From: Marchantia polymorpha subsp. ruderalis
Taxonomy: Eukaryota; Streptophyta; Marchantiopsida; Marchantiales; Marchantiaceae
NCBI GenBank assembly: GCA_037833965.1
Contig: AP031355.1
Location: 30,901,501 to 30,965,500 of the forward strand
DNA length: 64,000 nucleotides
Reading direction: 5' to 3'
The notes under the pieces were generated by a model. The model was not told the DNA's origin, ran no database searches, and worked only from the letters and a program-made list of their open reading frames with translations. Each line of letters begins with the position of its first letter. The first letter of the stretch is position 1. Below, one piece after another: positions 23,881 to 36,882 of this stretch. The translations under genes were made by a program, and so were the position numbers.

Positions 23881-25397
23881 GCTATCATCCCCTCAAGCTT
23901 CTCCCCGTCTTCTTCACCACTACAGAGATTTTAATGTAAATGAGACCATTGAAACTTCAAGTCTGAACCATAGAACCCTTCACTAGCTCATCCGCTTGTA
24001 ACGGTTGTTGGTTATATAACATGCGACGCCAAAGATAATTTCAATATCCTCATCAGCTCATACAACATGTGACTTAAATCAATTCTGCATGTATGTATCC
24101 CAGCCCCACTCATCAAACCAAGCTTACACTTAGGTAATTTTTTTCTGAAGCTTCTCCCCTTCTTCTAATCCATAGAAGATCAACGCTGGTGTGATGGGGT
24201 CTCCCCAGGATAAAATTGCATATGTATCTTCTAATGTTTCTAAGAGTGTGCTGATAAGGATATAAAGACAGTAGGTGACAAAGGCCAGCATGGAAGGTCA
24301 GCCATGCGAACAGCATGACTGAGCAAGTTCAGTTCCACCTAATGGCTCTTGAAGTATACTGGAAGCACTCCTTGAGGTTGCAGTTTAATCGGGTATGAGA
24401 TGAAGAAAACTCGCTCTTGACACAACAGTTCTGAGCAAGTAAAGTCTCATGTTTGAGCACTCTCTGACGTAGAGGGATACAAAAGCAAGCTTTTGTGTAC
24501 TGTAAAAGGTACATACGACGTGCGTTACCAAAATTAGTGAAGCCACTCACTGTCTTACCAGTAGAACATAGTTCTTAGCCTGCTTGCCTAGCAAATAAGA
24601 AGATTGCAAAAGAAGCTACAATGTCCAGCGGGACTGATCAGGTGGAATATTCCAGATCAACGACAAATCTATACGACAAACCACGGTGTAGGCATATATA
24701 TACGAACCTTGATACTGATTTGAAGAGAATTGATTGACGTTTCGATCAAGCAATTCTCTGCCTCATTCCTGCATATCAGAACCTGTATGTCACTAACACC
24801 TTCAGAGTCTCGAACGAAAGAACCAGCCCAAGGAGTGTAGTCAAATATACTGCAAATTGAAATTTCATACACATTAGAGGGACAGAACTAGTCCAGAGAC
24901 AATTACTCTGAAAAGGACAAGGCGTAAAGCTCTAAGGCCCTACTACAACTGCAAGGCCTGTATATTGCTACTTAGTGTTAAGAATGCTTGAGTCCTCATG
25001 TTGAGACGTTTAGACGTTATCAGACACAAGAGCTTAACACGCAAGGTTATCAAAAAGTACAAACCTGGAAGGTGCAACCACAGCGGCCCTAGCTATTGCA
25101 TGAATCCAAACATTGGACTTGACAAGCAGTAAGGAACAGAACAGAAGCATCGTGCAGCATCGTGCTGAAAGAATCAACAAAATCCAGATGACAAAATTTT
25201 GCAGAGTATCAAGGCAAAAAACTGTGTGCAGGTTGCGGAAAACTAAAGCTGGCAGTTAAAATCCATAACAGAAAGAAATAACAGGAAATAACAGGAAAAC
25301 AAGTGACATATATTTGGCATTATTATTTGGCACGATCATACATTTCATCCTTCAGAGCTCGTTCGTTGCAAAGGAATTCGAAAGAGAACAGGATTGA
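23881..25397. other. No recognisable gene
   Basis: About 1.5 kb without a supported gene, RNA or repeat. Confidence 0.45.
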
Positions 25398-25802
25398 CCT
25401 CAAGATCTATGGAACTCCTTACCTGTTGAAACACTGATTAAGGTTTTCAGAGATCAGGATCTGCCAGTTTTCACTCTTGCGGAATGTCGTTCAGTTCGTA
25501 AGAAATGGAAGAAAATCATAGATGTTCCGGAGTTAAAGAACGAAATCTGGAATGAATCTGTTATCTTGTATGCTGCAAGTATTGACAATGCGGCCTACTT
25601 CTGCTTTGGTGATCGATAGATCAGAAGGTACATCACATTTGGGCCCAAGCAAGTGGTCGCCGCTGATGGAGGCCTATTGTGTTTCAATGACCTGTTGTCA
25701 ACCAAAAATGTCAAGTATAACCCAGTTGAGGACAAATTCCTGACTTTGAACGTACCTCATGAAATCGATGGAGTACGTATGACTTTTTCCTGGGATCAAT
25801 GA
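25398..25802 (+). pseudogene. F-box protein pseudogene
   Basis: From 25398 the frame reads DLWNSLPVETLIKVF ... ECRSVRKKWKKIIDVPELKN, a plant F-box (SLP, LI-KVF, RSV-K-W). After a TAG at 25617-25619 the same frame continues with FGPKQVVAADGGLLCFNDL and YNPVEDKFLTLNVP, the start of an F-box-associated/kelch-type repeat, and ends with TGA at 25800-25802. F-box proteins are the substrate-binding parts of SCF ubiquitin ligases. The upstream frame is closed by a TGA at 25395, so the start is lost too. MULE copy 2 begins about 90 bp downstream, which may have truncated the gene. Confidence 0.65.
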
Positions 25803-25889
25803 AGTCTTGCCGTCTCTCCTGCAGCAACGCAAGAGAGACGCAATACGCAGCCGTCTTTCCTAATAAACACAGACCATTCTAATTGTCAA

Positions 25890-28800
25890 AACGTGCTTTA
25901 CAATTAGATCGACGTATTAATATGTTCATGATATCGAAATCAAATCAAACTTTCTCACTCACTTTCTCTAGTAAAGGCACTTGGTGTTCTTTCTCACTCG
26001 TAAGGCGACCGAGAGGAGAGCTGAGAGGTAACCAAACCTTATGCAACTTGCGCCTTGCAGGCGCTCGATAGGCTAATCGTCAGGCTATAGAACATCGACG
26101 CTCGACAGGCTACTCGTCGCTCGACAGGCTAATCAACATTTTTCCCATCTAGAACCTAAAAAAAGAGAGTCATGGATTCAAATTCATGGGTTTATATTAG
26201 CTTCATGGGTTTCATAGTCAAATCTACAATTTCAGTCCTAGCATTACAGATATGGTAGTTTTGAAAGAATATCCTATTCTCAAAATAAGATATTATTCCT
26301 ATTGTCAAAATAGGATATTATTTCTAGTATATTATATCCTACTTGTCAAAATAGATCATATTGGCAAAATATTAACAACTTCTTTATCATCTTGAATATC
26401 ATCAATTGTGATTCCATACCCACCTTTGTCTTTACAAAATGTTTTACTTACTTTTGCCGGAATTGAAGCATATGAGATGAATATACACAATACAGTCTAA
26501 TAATGAACATTAAAGTTTTAAGATCGTAACAGATACAACCATGACAAGTATTGAATGAATTTATCTCCAACCTCAACATATTGGCAATACAACATGTGGG
26601 ATTTTACTGTGTACGTGAATTTTTTTTCAAAAAAGTTTGTATTTTTTGAAAGATGCAATGAATGAATGTCATCGCTACTTACGTGCAATGCTCTGAACCT
26701 CATCATGACAAGTGTACCCAAAAATTCTATGATCTAGTCTAATAGATTATACCGGTCAGTCATTAAATCTAGAGGTCAAGTGCATGTCAAAATATGGATA
26801 GGATTAATTCCTCAACTTCAAACAGGAGTTTTTTTTCCCATTATTTAAGTAAATCTATATGCAATGAACAAGTAAAGTTCTGAGGGTCAATATTCGAGAA
26901 AGACCACACATTCTAAGCTCAAGTCTTGCAAGATCTAACTGGTGCTGTAAGTTACTTCTCATCCTTGCACATTTCACTGCCTCCAGCTCCTGGAATTCCA
27001 AAGACTTTTGACTAAAGAATATCAAGCTGTCACATCCAAGCTGATGGCGCGTCTTCTTGCAATCCAACAAGCTCCAACAAGAAAGACCTTACATAGAGAC
27101 ATCTCTTCCAGCACACTTTTAATATAACTTGAGTAGCACTCAGATACATTCATTAATATATCAAAAGTTGAATCTCAATAATATCAAAATACGCAGAATC
27201 AAGTTTCTTAATTTTGAAACGTCATCTTAGCAACATTGACTGTCATCACTGAAAAATAATTTGTGTACGGTGAGTTCATGATAAATTTCCAAACTGTAAT
27301 CAGCACATGCAAATCTGCTAAAAGTGGAATTGGACAAAATGGTTTCATTTCACTATGAAATTGAAACAACATTCATGCATCACAAGCAAACTACTTAGGG
27401 AGAAAGAGTCAAGTCGATCGTCTCTCCTAGAATTCTAGCTTGTTCCTCTTTGCGTTTTTCTCTATTTGCACTTGCCTGAAGGAATTGCTTGATCAGACTT
27501 TGAGTTTTTTTGGCCTTCTGCCTGCCCTTTCGAAGTCTGAGCTGTAAAGCTCCTTCTTCTACCTTTCCTAAATCTGCGGTAGGGGCTCTAAATCTTTCTC
27601 CTGTTTCAAGTAATCTCTGTGGCTTAGGACATTTAATGCCTGCTAATTTTTCAAGCCAACTCAATTTCCTGAATGATGAGCTAGGCTTATCTAGCATGGA
27701 TGTACGCCACATGTCTGCAATAGGAAGTATTCTACCAGTATTCCATGCTTGGTGAGACTCCTTGATACGTCCAATGCAATGCCGGAGCTCTAGCTCTTCC
27801 ACTTTCAGCATACAAGGATTTTCATCAAAAAAGTCCTTCACCCATACCAATTGAGTATGAAGAACGCGCTTGGTCTTTTCTTCCTCCTCTAGATCTGTTG
27901 GCTTTGATGCTTTCTTTACAGGGCTGTCCGTATCTGATAACACATTAAACATGTACGGTTAGGTAGTTTCATCACTCAAATTGTCATTTCTGCAAAATAT
28001 CTACAGTTATTGCACATTAAAATGACAGTTTGAAGTACCTTCTGTAAGGTTGAAGGTGTCATGGCGATCATCTTTGACTTCAATATCTGCAAGTTCTCTT
28101 CAAAGGATTGGATCCTCATTTAAATCATGTATCTGTGATGAAGGACCTTTATCAAAGAGCTCTTTGATTTCACCTCATATTCCACCAAAGCGTATGCCCA
28201 AACAAATGCGGATGTTGGTCTCGGAATATACTTTCCTTCGTAGAATAAGAATCTAGACACACATGAATCAAGCATGTTAATTAAAAATACAGATACGACC
28301 AATATATGCAATCAAAGACAGAATTACAATCTGAGTTGTACCTGATGTTTGCAAAAGTTGCCTTGGAGTGACAAGTTTCACTCGCATGCATACTTTTCTT
28401 GTTTCCAATTTACAAGATATCTTCTATTTGGTTTTGATGTAGAGCCCACTAATGCGGCACCTGCATAGCCATGAGTCCAAGTAACAGGGACAATTAGCAT
28501 AGATCTTGTCTTCATGATCATAGCAATCACACGTTGATCTTTCTTCTTATTTGGAATAAAGCCAAGTAGCTTCTTCTGATCTTTGTACCAAATTCTCATT
28601 ACAAAATCCCCTAGCAGACCATATATTGTATGATCCATACGTTGTTCATGTGCATTCCTGCGCCAACCATAAAGGAAATCCTTCATGTGTCCATGCATTG
28701 ATTTCATAGCGTTGTTGGTATCTTGATTGTTACGACATGTCTTCTTCCGTTCATCACGAATCCACTGACCTGAATTCCAAAACAATAAGTTAGATGTGCT

Positions 28801-31386
28801 TGTGGAAGTTTATTAAGCAAAAAACAACTTCCAAAAGGTAATAACTTCATATATAATGCACATGTTACAAACTAACACTTACCCATACAAGGTTCCCATT
28901 CTGTTTGAAAGTATTTCACAAATTGTGGCTCAGAGAGCTGAAATTTTTTGTAAAATAACAGAAGCTTCATCGCAGCAGATCTTTCCACATCAAATTCTTC
29001 TCCATCAGAAATTAATGTGCTTCCAAAGCACAGGTCTTCTAAAGCAGCCTTCATAATAGCTCTCTTTTCATGACCACTCACAACCTCAATCAATTTCTTT
29101 GTCCATGCTTTTTGAACATGATATATGCAAAGAAATACAGGGATATGTGGAAAAACAATATCTAGGGCAAGTCTCTCATTGTCAGCACAATCCGTCATGA
29201 AGCATGAGGGCATCCATCCAGGGATATAATGTTGGGCCATCTTCTTCACTGCAGATAATAAATCCACCAGATCTTCTGTTTCTTCTCTTTCGAGGAATCC
29301 AAAAAAGGATGTCCGTGTTCATATTCGTCAAACACCATCAGGGTGTACAGTGGATACTGCATTGCAAAAAATGAAATAAACGTATAAGTTTGCTGCTAGC
29401 AATCGTCTACAAAGTATTCATCTTCATTGATACTAAGCTAAACCTGATACAAATGAATGATTTGCTATTTTTATGTCTTGATAATTTAGACGTGATCAAG
29501 GTATAGAAAACAACATATACAGCACACATTGAGACGTTCAATAATGTCTTACAGGACTGGTTAAAGCTCCAAACCGTCATTTTTTCAAATATCTTGCAGA
29601 GATTGCAAATAGTAAGGTAGAATATACATAATCATGGAAGCCTGATGATAAAAATATCAAAATGTACAAGTAGAATATTACCTTATACTTCTGCGTGCCA
29701 TGCGTTCCATCTATAGCAACACAACCTCCATTTCCATGTTTTAACAACCAATCTAGGAGCAAGGGTCTTGTAACAGCAAGCCGCAATGGTTTAAATGGAT
29801 CACTTTTTGGTGCCTGATACAAAACAACTTGAGATGAATTCGCTTTCATCCATAATTCTGTGCTAATTCTATCATTAGCATGCCTTCTCCAAGTTTCTTT
29901 GTCCAGTTCCAATTTGATATTATACACATCGGCAGATGTGATATAATGATCTCTAATAGGGGTCCCTTGCACATAGCCTAAGCGCTGATGATTTTCAAAC
30001 AGTGCTTTTGCAGCACGCATGAGAATTTGTGGAGGAGTTAAACCTCTTCTTAACTTGCATTCAACCCACTCCCTGGCATAAGAACGTAGAAAATATTAGA
30101 CAACATGTTTGCTTAGTGTCAAAGTTTTATAAACTGTAATAACAACAAACTTATTGTAGATATTACAAATATGACGGGAGATTGACTGTGAACGATAAAC
30201 AAATACATTGAAAATGTAACAACTATGCCGTTACCTGCATTCAGAGGATAAATTGCGCGCCATTTGAGATGGCAGGCCAACACTATCCGAACACGCTGTG
30301 CCATGACAAGCTACACCTGCAGCATTTACGTGTCTTCTATGCTTGTATATCAATTTTGTGATTCCTGGTGGAATGTGATCATTAGACATCAATTTAATGG
30401 CACTAAACCTGCACTAACAGCCCTTGTGATGCGAATCATGATCTAGTCTATCCCTGCTGCCAGGACCAAATTTTGCCTTTGTTGATGAATCTTGAATAAA
30501 ATTTGAGGAAAGCATACTCTTCTTGCCCCTTTCTGGAGTACCATACTTGCAATAATACATTTCATACGATTCCCAATTGTGCCTAGTACCTCCACCCTTG
30601 TATGAGCAACGTGTCACAAATTCTGTCTTCGCATCACTATGACAAGATCCCTCTCCCAAAACAAAATTGTTAAGCCTCGAGCTTTTGATGTAGGCCGTCC
30701 CATTTGACCAATTCAACATTAACGAATTGAAAGGGCCATCATAAGGTGGATCCTGCACAATCCATCCTGCCTCCATGCTGTCAACACACTTGCAAAAGCA
30801 CATGAAATGACAAGAAAAGTACAAGCACGAGCTCCTCAAAGCAATGACACTAGCACCCAAAAGCGACGTCGAAACGACGAGCTGGAGAATATCGATGTGA
30901 TACTATTTTCAAAAACCCTAATCTTTGCCGCTTAAAATTTTGTCGCCTCAATATGTTATCACTGTTTGATTACAAATATTACAGTTTGAACACTAGGGAT
31001 TCCATCTGAGCTATCCCTCTTGCGGTTCAGTTTTAGTTTTTAGTTCACGCAACGTTCCAAGACACGACCGCGATCATTGTTACGGCGTAGATCATTGCAA
31101 CGCATTAGATTCAATGTTGCAGCCTCTACAGTGACGGCCTCTCTTCTACATGGTTGTTGGATATTCATCCGGTTGAGGGCTTCTACATGGTTGCCGGAAT
31201 GTAGGGTCCGCCGACCCTCCCCGCAAAGTGCCCCGCCTCCCCGTTCCCAAAACTGAGATAAAATCCGGCTGACTCGGGGCAGTCCGAAGGGAGCCTGAAG
31301 AAAGAAAGAAAGAGGAGAAAGAAACTGGGATCCCTGACACCTGGCAGTACGGCCGTTTGTAAAATTTTGTGCAACTAAGCGAGTCG
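25890..31386 (-). mobile_element. Mutator-like element (MULE), copy 2
   Basis: A 5.5-kb segment homologous to 3975-9338 and in the same orientation. It ends at the same terminal motif, GTGCAACTAAGCGAGTCG. Near its left end it has extra short repeats of GCTCGACAGGCTAATCG and GCTCGACAGGCTACTCG (26065-26150) that copy 1 has only once. The right terminus keeps a longer inner block than copy 1 (30946-31220). Confidence 0.75.
27395..30776 (-). pseudogene. MULE transposase, several lesions
   Basis: Same exon layout as copy 1, read from the ATG at 30776 to the stop at 27395. Lesions seen: TAG at 30414-30416 inside the HHKGC-CRF zinc-binding region (CAG in copy 1); a 4-nt loss near 29310 relative to copy 1, shifting the frame after HGHP; and a TGA at 28378-28380 that also destroys the second Cys of the SWIM finger. 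The second catalytic segment (FMTDCADNE) and the Glu segment (NNAMKSMHGHMK) are visible, but the likely catalytic Glu of the latter is Lys here (MESM in copy 1). The element is dead. Confidence 0.75.
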
Positions 31387-32560
31387 CGGCCCCAGTAGAG
31401 GAAAAGCTAGATTCACAATCGTATCCTATCTGCATCCCATACTTTAGAAGTTGTGAATGCATGTGTGGCAGTTATGTCATCACACTTTCTCGAGTTTCGC
31501 GTTCTTAACCGAAATCTGCCAGCCTTCCAGTATTCTTAACTCCGAAGATAAATTAAACCCACTCAAGGTCTTTGAAACATGGGTTAGTAAATTCTCGCTC
31601 GTTAATTTGGAATAAACCTGTGTTTTGCCCTTGTTACAGAATGATGATATCAGATCCGTATTCTTTGTTCTTTGCAAGGACTTTTCGATCACTTTGGCAG
31701 TGTCCGAACGTGTCGCTTACTTCAGATTACATCTCATGCACGCAGCTGACCGTCCAGATGTTCATTTGTAAAGTCACAGAAACTCCTATAACAGATGACG
31801 TTGATGGTGGCGGTGTGAAGTAGTCATAATATTATTTGTTCCACAGCCGTTTGCCTAAAGCAAGATGATGCGGAGTCCAAGGAGGCTGGACAATCAAGAG
31901 ACCACGTTTTTGCACGCCGCAGTATAATACTATGAATTGTCGAACCTTCGTATATATCATGATTAGAATCCACAAGATGAGACTAACTTCTTCAAGTCTT
32001 TGTTCTTACGTGAAATCGGCAATTGGAGTTAAAACATAATTGCAGTTCAGGCACTGGATTTTAGTTTTGTATGCACGATCTCATCTAGTTGTTGATGAAA
32101 TACTGGCAACGCTGAAACAGGTGCAGTCAAATGTTTGGTTCCCGGATTTGACCTACATTCCTATCATCACATGGTAGGAAGTGCAATGATTGCGGAAATG
32201 ACAGGACCGAGGTTAAAGGTCACCCATTGCCCACATTTCCTTCATTGCCCTCGGTTTCGAGCTACCTGTAAATGCAATCAGTGCACGAAGTGCTCTCTTC
32301 ATATCTGGCACCTGCCTACAGCTTTGTCTCAAGCGTGACGGTACTTGACTTATACGATCATAATGCTCAGATTACAGCTGTGCATTCCTTTTCTGACTAT
32401 GATAACTAGTTGCAATCGTATTTGCACGACTAGAGTTGCTGCAACTGGCAACTTAACTCACTAATAGATACTTATGCAGGTTCGTTGTTTAGCGTAGAAG
32501 ATCTCATTTCCTCAATAAAGTTGAGAGATAAAACTAATGTGTGGAAAGCAGTATGGTGGG
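31387..32560. other. No firm gene
   Basis: A plus-strand open stretch (31572-31823) includes DPYSLFFARTF and ends DDVDGGGVK. It might be a 3' part of the F-box gene interrupted by MULE copy 2, but I have no motif to show that. Confidence 0.35.
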
Positions 32561-34719
32561 TTCTAATTAACTAAAAATTAATTAATTTTTATTTATTTTT
32601 AAGATGTAACGAAGAAAAAGTTGAAATTCTTGAACTAAAAAGTATGTATGAATTAAATTTTTAGTTGGTTCTTGAATTGATTTATATGATGAATATTTTT
32701 ACATTGAATCAATTATTTTATTTTGGCATATTTATGTATTCAAGTATGAGTCTTGAATATATTCTTTAACTCAATTTTTTAATATCCAATTATTAAGATA
32801 GTTACAGGTGGTATTGGTTGATTGGTGAGTCAATTTAATACCTTAAAGGGTTTAGTTTAAACCCTAAACCCATATTTTAATATTTTAATTAAAATACATA
32901 ATGTATAGTTATATGTGACAAAAATTTCAACTTTTAAAATACTTCATCGACACTTTACGAAACTACAAAAATATGAATAAATCTAGAAATAATTTTTTAC
33001 ATTTTTACAAGAAATAAATTTGTTGTAGATAACCAAATATAACCTTTAACTAAAAAGTCAACTCTCTAGGAAGAGAATTTGCATGTTTTTCAACTCTAAC
33101 CAATCACCATCTTTTCCTTGTCTTGATGTTCCACTCAATGAATATGGTTCATAAAATCGTTGATAGTGGCTAACTTTGTTAAAATCTTCTCTCTTTTGGA
33201 AGGTTTCATCAAACCTTATGGAATTATGATATGAACATTATACATGAGATAAAATGAAAACACGTTGGTGTTGTATTGTCAAAATTGTTATATGCAGATT
33301 TCAAACTAGGTAAAAGAATACTTTGTTCTTATTGTCGGTCTATTGTAAATGTTCATAGCATATACTCTACATTTCTATTGAATTTGTATGTTTAATCTTC
33401 AATTCAAAGATAATAAATCATTAACATTACTAATTTTGTTTAGGAAAAATTATAGAAATTTTGCCAAAATAAGCTAGTGAAATAAATACTTATATATGCT
33501 GTTGAAAGTTTGTTTAATTCATAAGCCATAAAAATTTTACTTTTAAATACAATTGATTAATTTATGAAGCCAACACTATCTTTGTGATTAGTTTCATGTG
33601 AATCATATCGCTCAATTATTCTACAAAAATCATGATTAAATCATTTCATTACATATTTTTTTGTAACTCACATACCAAATTCATAGTAACATGTTTTCAT
33701 TGTTTGTCTAAAATGAAAAAACTTATAATAAAATGGTTGAATATTTATTTCTTGTCTTGTTTTGTTGAATGCTATACAAATTTGAACATTAAATTTGACT
33801 TCTTTTTTGTATTTTAGATCAATAATACATTTGTTGTATGTTTTTCAAATTCTTTTTCCTACCACATTATCTACACAATTTTTTTGTCTTTTCAACCTGT
33901 ATTTTTTCATGATATCTTCATCATTCTTTAAAGCATGTATCATCTCGTTCAATCAATCGGCTTGTGTAACATGATTAAGACAAGACATGCATGTGAGAGC
34001 ATATTTGTTTTTTGTCTCCACGTACAAAATCTTCATGTTAAAATGTTACTTCACTCTACTTATCAAATTTTTTTTTGGTAGATTCTCTTGAATTTTCAAC
34101 TAAATCTATGATATATGATTGATCTTCACTATAAATTTCATATTAGCAAAGTAATATTTATAATATTTTGTTGCCAACACAATGATTGATTATTTTATTT
34201 TATTTTATTTTGTGATAATTCTATTCTTTTGTCATCAATGTTTGAGAAATAAAAAGTAACTTGATGTCATCTATTCTTACATTTTTGTTGAAAGTATGTA
34301 ACCCATTATTGTACTTTATCAGCAATTGATATGATAGATTGATTATGATTGTAACATTCAAAGCTAAGTGCAAGTGACAAAACATCTTTCAAATCTTGAA
34401 CAGTTAAATTTTGCATTGTTTTTTATCTTCATTTTTGAACTTTTCCTAGCATAAATGTCAAGGCTTAACCTAGACGAGCAAAATTTTTTACAAATCTTTA
34501 AAAAAATTTGATGAACCATAAATAATCCTTGAATAAAGTTTGATCCTAAAGTGATATATTTTTTTCAATAACTTCCATCTTTTCACTCATTAGTAGATTT
34601 GCTATAACTTTACGATCCAAATATTTTATTTTTTAATTGTCAGATTCACATTTTGAAACTTTAGCATATAATTTATTTATTTTTCAAATTCTAGAACATT
34701 TTTCATAAATAATGCATAT
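32561..34719. other. AT-rich DNA, probably decayed gypsy element
   Basis: Very AT-rich with stops in all frames. It lies 3' of the gypsy reverse transcriptase on the minus strand, where RNase H and integrase would be expected, but I see no readable domain. A (TTTTA)n tract lies at about 34192-34212. Confidence 0.35.
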
Positions 34720-35800
34720 TATCATTCAAGATTTTACTATATATCAAAATGTCATTTAGAAAAATATTTCAAATTTTATCAAAATAAGAACAATAAACGT
34801 TGCTTATTGATCTCATGAATGTAATATGTGCACTAATGAGATAAAAAAGAATCATTAGGGATTCAAAGTGATCATACATAGTACAAAAAATGATTTTATG
34901 AATATCTTCAACGTCAATTTAATTATGATTGTACCCATTCTTGAGATACAATTTGATGAAGTATTTTGCTACTTGAAGTTTATTGAACAAACCATTTATA
35001 CGCAGACATGATTATTTTTGTCTACCGTATATCAAAGCACCTAAGTTACCTAAATCTACACTCTCTCTAGTGCCTAAATTAACCAGCGCATCGAGATTTT
35101 AATTGGCTCAAAATTGAAAAGTGGAAAATTAAGAGATCTCAATCATTCAATTGTTACCACGTCAGTCTCATAACTCACCGAGGTTGAAAGCCAGAGTTGT
35201 AAATTAAATTTTATCTTTTCCACGAATCTCACCGCCCATCTGCAAGCCTTATAACTATCTTTTTTCTTACCTTTGAATCCCTCATTAGTTCTTAAATGCA
35301 CTTAATGCGACTTTTAGCACAAAAACGCCTAAATAACCTAATTTAATTTTCTTAAAATGACTAAATTAAGCTAATTTAGGTACTTCAGACGACCGACTAA
35401 TATAACCATGCATGTCCATATGACATAGTGGATATTTTTTTTGCATCATTTTCTTATTCAATGTAACGTAATCAATGTATAGTCGCATGTTGTCATTTTT
35501 CTCTTTCACAAATAGCATAAGAGTTAAATAAGATGAAACACTTGGTTGAATAAATCATTTGCTCAACTTGAAAGCCAATTGAGTTTTAAAATTTTATAAT
35601 TTTTTTGAAGCTAAATAATCTAAAATTTTGCAAGTTGACGTGCTTTTGGTTATATTGTGATATACATGTCTTTTTGGTAATAATCTTGCAGATAGATCAT
35701 CTTGAAAGACATCTTTATACTTTATAAAAATGTCATTCAAAATATTTGGAGTATGAAATTTGTTCTTGGATCCAACAATATCTTTTATAAGTTTCAAAAA
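34720..35800 (-). pseudogene. Ty3/gypsy reverse transcriptase remnant
   Basis: Minus-strand fragments follow gypsy RT order. YKDVFQDDLSARLLPKRHVYH (35797-35650) is the pre-RT segment. Then QPSVSSYL, LFVKEKNDNMRLYIDY and KKYPLCHMD follow (to about 35405). After an interruption come LFNKLQVAKYF, VEDIHK and YDHFE, and finally FLNDILIYSKILND near 34750, where the catalytic YxDD is NDI. There are many stops and frameshifts. The element would have copied itself through an RNA intermediate when active. A minus-strand stretch at 36146-36340 may belong to its upstream part. Confidence 0.65.
35035..35385. mobile_element. Small inverted-repeat insertion in the gypsy RT
   Basis: The gypsy RT reading is interrupted by about 350 bp that begins AAAGCACCTAAGTTACCTAA and ends TTAGCTAATTTAGGTACTT; these ends are imperfect inverted repeats. 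It has no ORF and is less AT-biased than its surroundings. MITE-like; exact limits uncertain. Confidence 0.45.
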
Positions 35801-36377
35801 ATATACATCATTTTTCTAAAATGATACTTTATCCATCATAAAGAGAGATAATATTTTATTCTGAGATATGATTCTATGTTCGTAGATTTTCCAACCACTC
35901 ATATTTATAAACTTTTTATGGCATTTTATTGAAATAAACAAATTATTCAATATTCAAACTTTTTCTTATATTTATGTATAGATTTTACATTCTGTGATAA
36001 TTATTCTATTGTTTTAGTTTGTTCATTTGATAATTTCATTTTTTTCATTCATATCTTTCATCAACATCAATTCTAACTCAATGATAACATTTCACATTAT
36101 AAAGTTTTATGTTGTTTCAAGATCAATAAGAGATTACACTTTGTGTCATTCTATCATGCCATTAATGAGATTCTGTGGTACTTGTTTCTTACTTCTTCCA
36201 TGAATCTCCAACCATTGTTTACTTTTCATCTCACATTTTCTTTGTTTTGTGTAATATATAAAGGCGCGAACCAAGTATATTGGTGAATTTTTATTTTTTA
36301 AAACTACTTCATTAACTTCTTTGTACTCTATGTTTTTCATGTTTTAAAAGGTTATAGTTGAATTGAACATCTTGGTT

Positions 36378-36632
36378 ATGGTCTCAGTCAAATTTGGCAA
36401 AGTTTTGCAATATCATTAATACTACTCCATGCACAGCATTGAAAATTATTGCAAACTTATGCTACTTGTTAATTCATTTCCTTATTTGCATATCTTTATT
36501 GTAATTTGAAACGATTGGTTATTAAATCTTTCATTCAAATCTTTATGCTTTGTTGCGATAGTGTATAACTTTCTCTACTCTTTGTTTGTGGGTTTGATCT
36601 GGTTTAGCAAAATTTTGCAATGTGATGCATAC
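36378..36632. repeat. Tandem repeat of about 222 bp, split by the copia insertion
   Basis: Unit X (36378-36599) begins TTTGGCAAAGTTTTGCAATA and continues GCATTGAAAATTATTGCAAAC. Unit Y starts at about 36600 (TTTAGCAAAATTTTGCAATG) and resumes on the far side of the copia element at 43625 (TTTTGCATGCATAACATTGA, ATTATTGCAAACTTTTGCTAC). The copia therefore landed inside unit Y. Confidence 0.6.
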
Positions 36633-36867
36633 TATTGAGGTTAACTCCGGTTAAGGAGTAACCTTAGGCTCTAGCTATCTATAGTTATGTGTGTCACTGG
36701 CTTTGGGTATAAATATACCCCCAAAGCCAAGGCTTCTTTCAGTAGCTGAAATATTGTGTATTCACTTGTCAGTAAACCTGCTCAGTGTTCCAGCCGTGGA
36801 CGTAGCCCTCGAGGGTGAACCACTTTATATGAGTGTCTTGAGAATGATTCTTGATTTTACGTTAACA
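36633..36867 (+). repeat. 5' LTR of copia
   Basis: It starts TATTGAGGTTAACTCCGG (TGTTGAGG in the 3' copy, so the terminal TG is mutated) and ends ACGTTAACA. A TATA box, TATAAATATA, lies at 36708-36717. A 96-codon open frame crossing it is not a gene. Confidence 0.9.
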
Positions 36868-36869
36868 GA

Positions 36870-36882
36870 TGGCATCAGAGCC
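36870..36882 (+). promoter_or_regulatory. Primer binding site (initiator tRNA-Met)
   Basis: TGGCATCAGAGCC, two bases after the LTR, is complementary to the 3' end of plant initiator tRNA-Met (TGGTATCAGAGCC) with one mismatch. It primes minus-strand synthesis. Confidence 0.8.
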
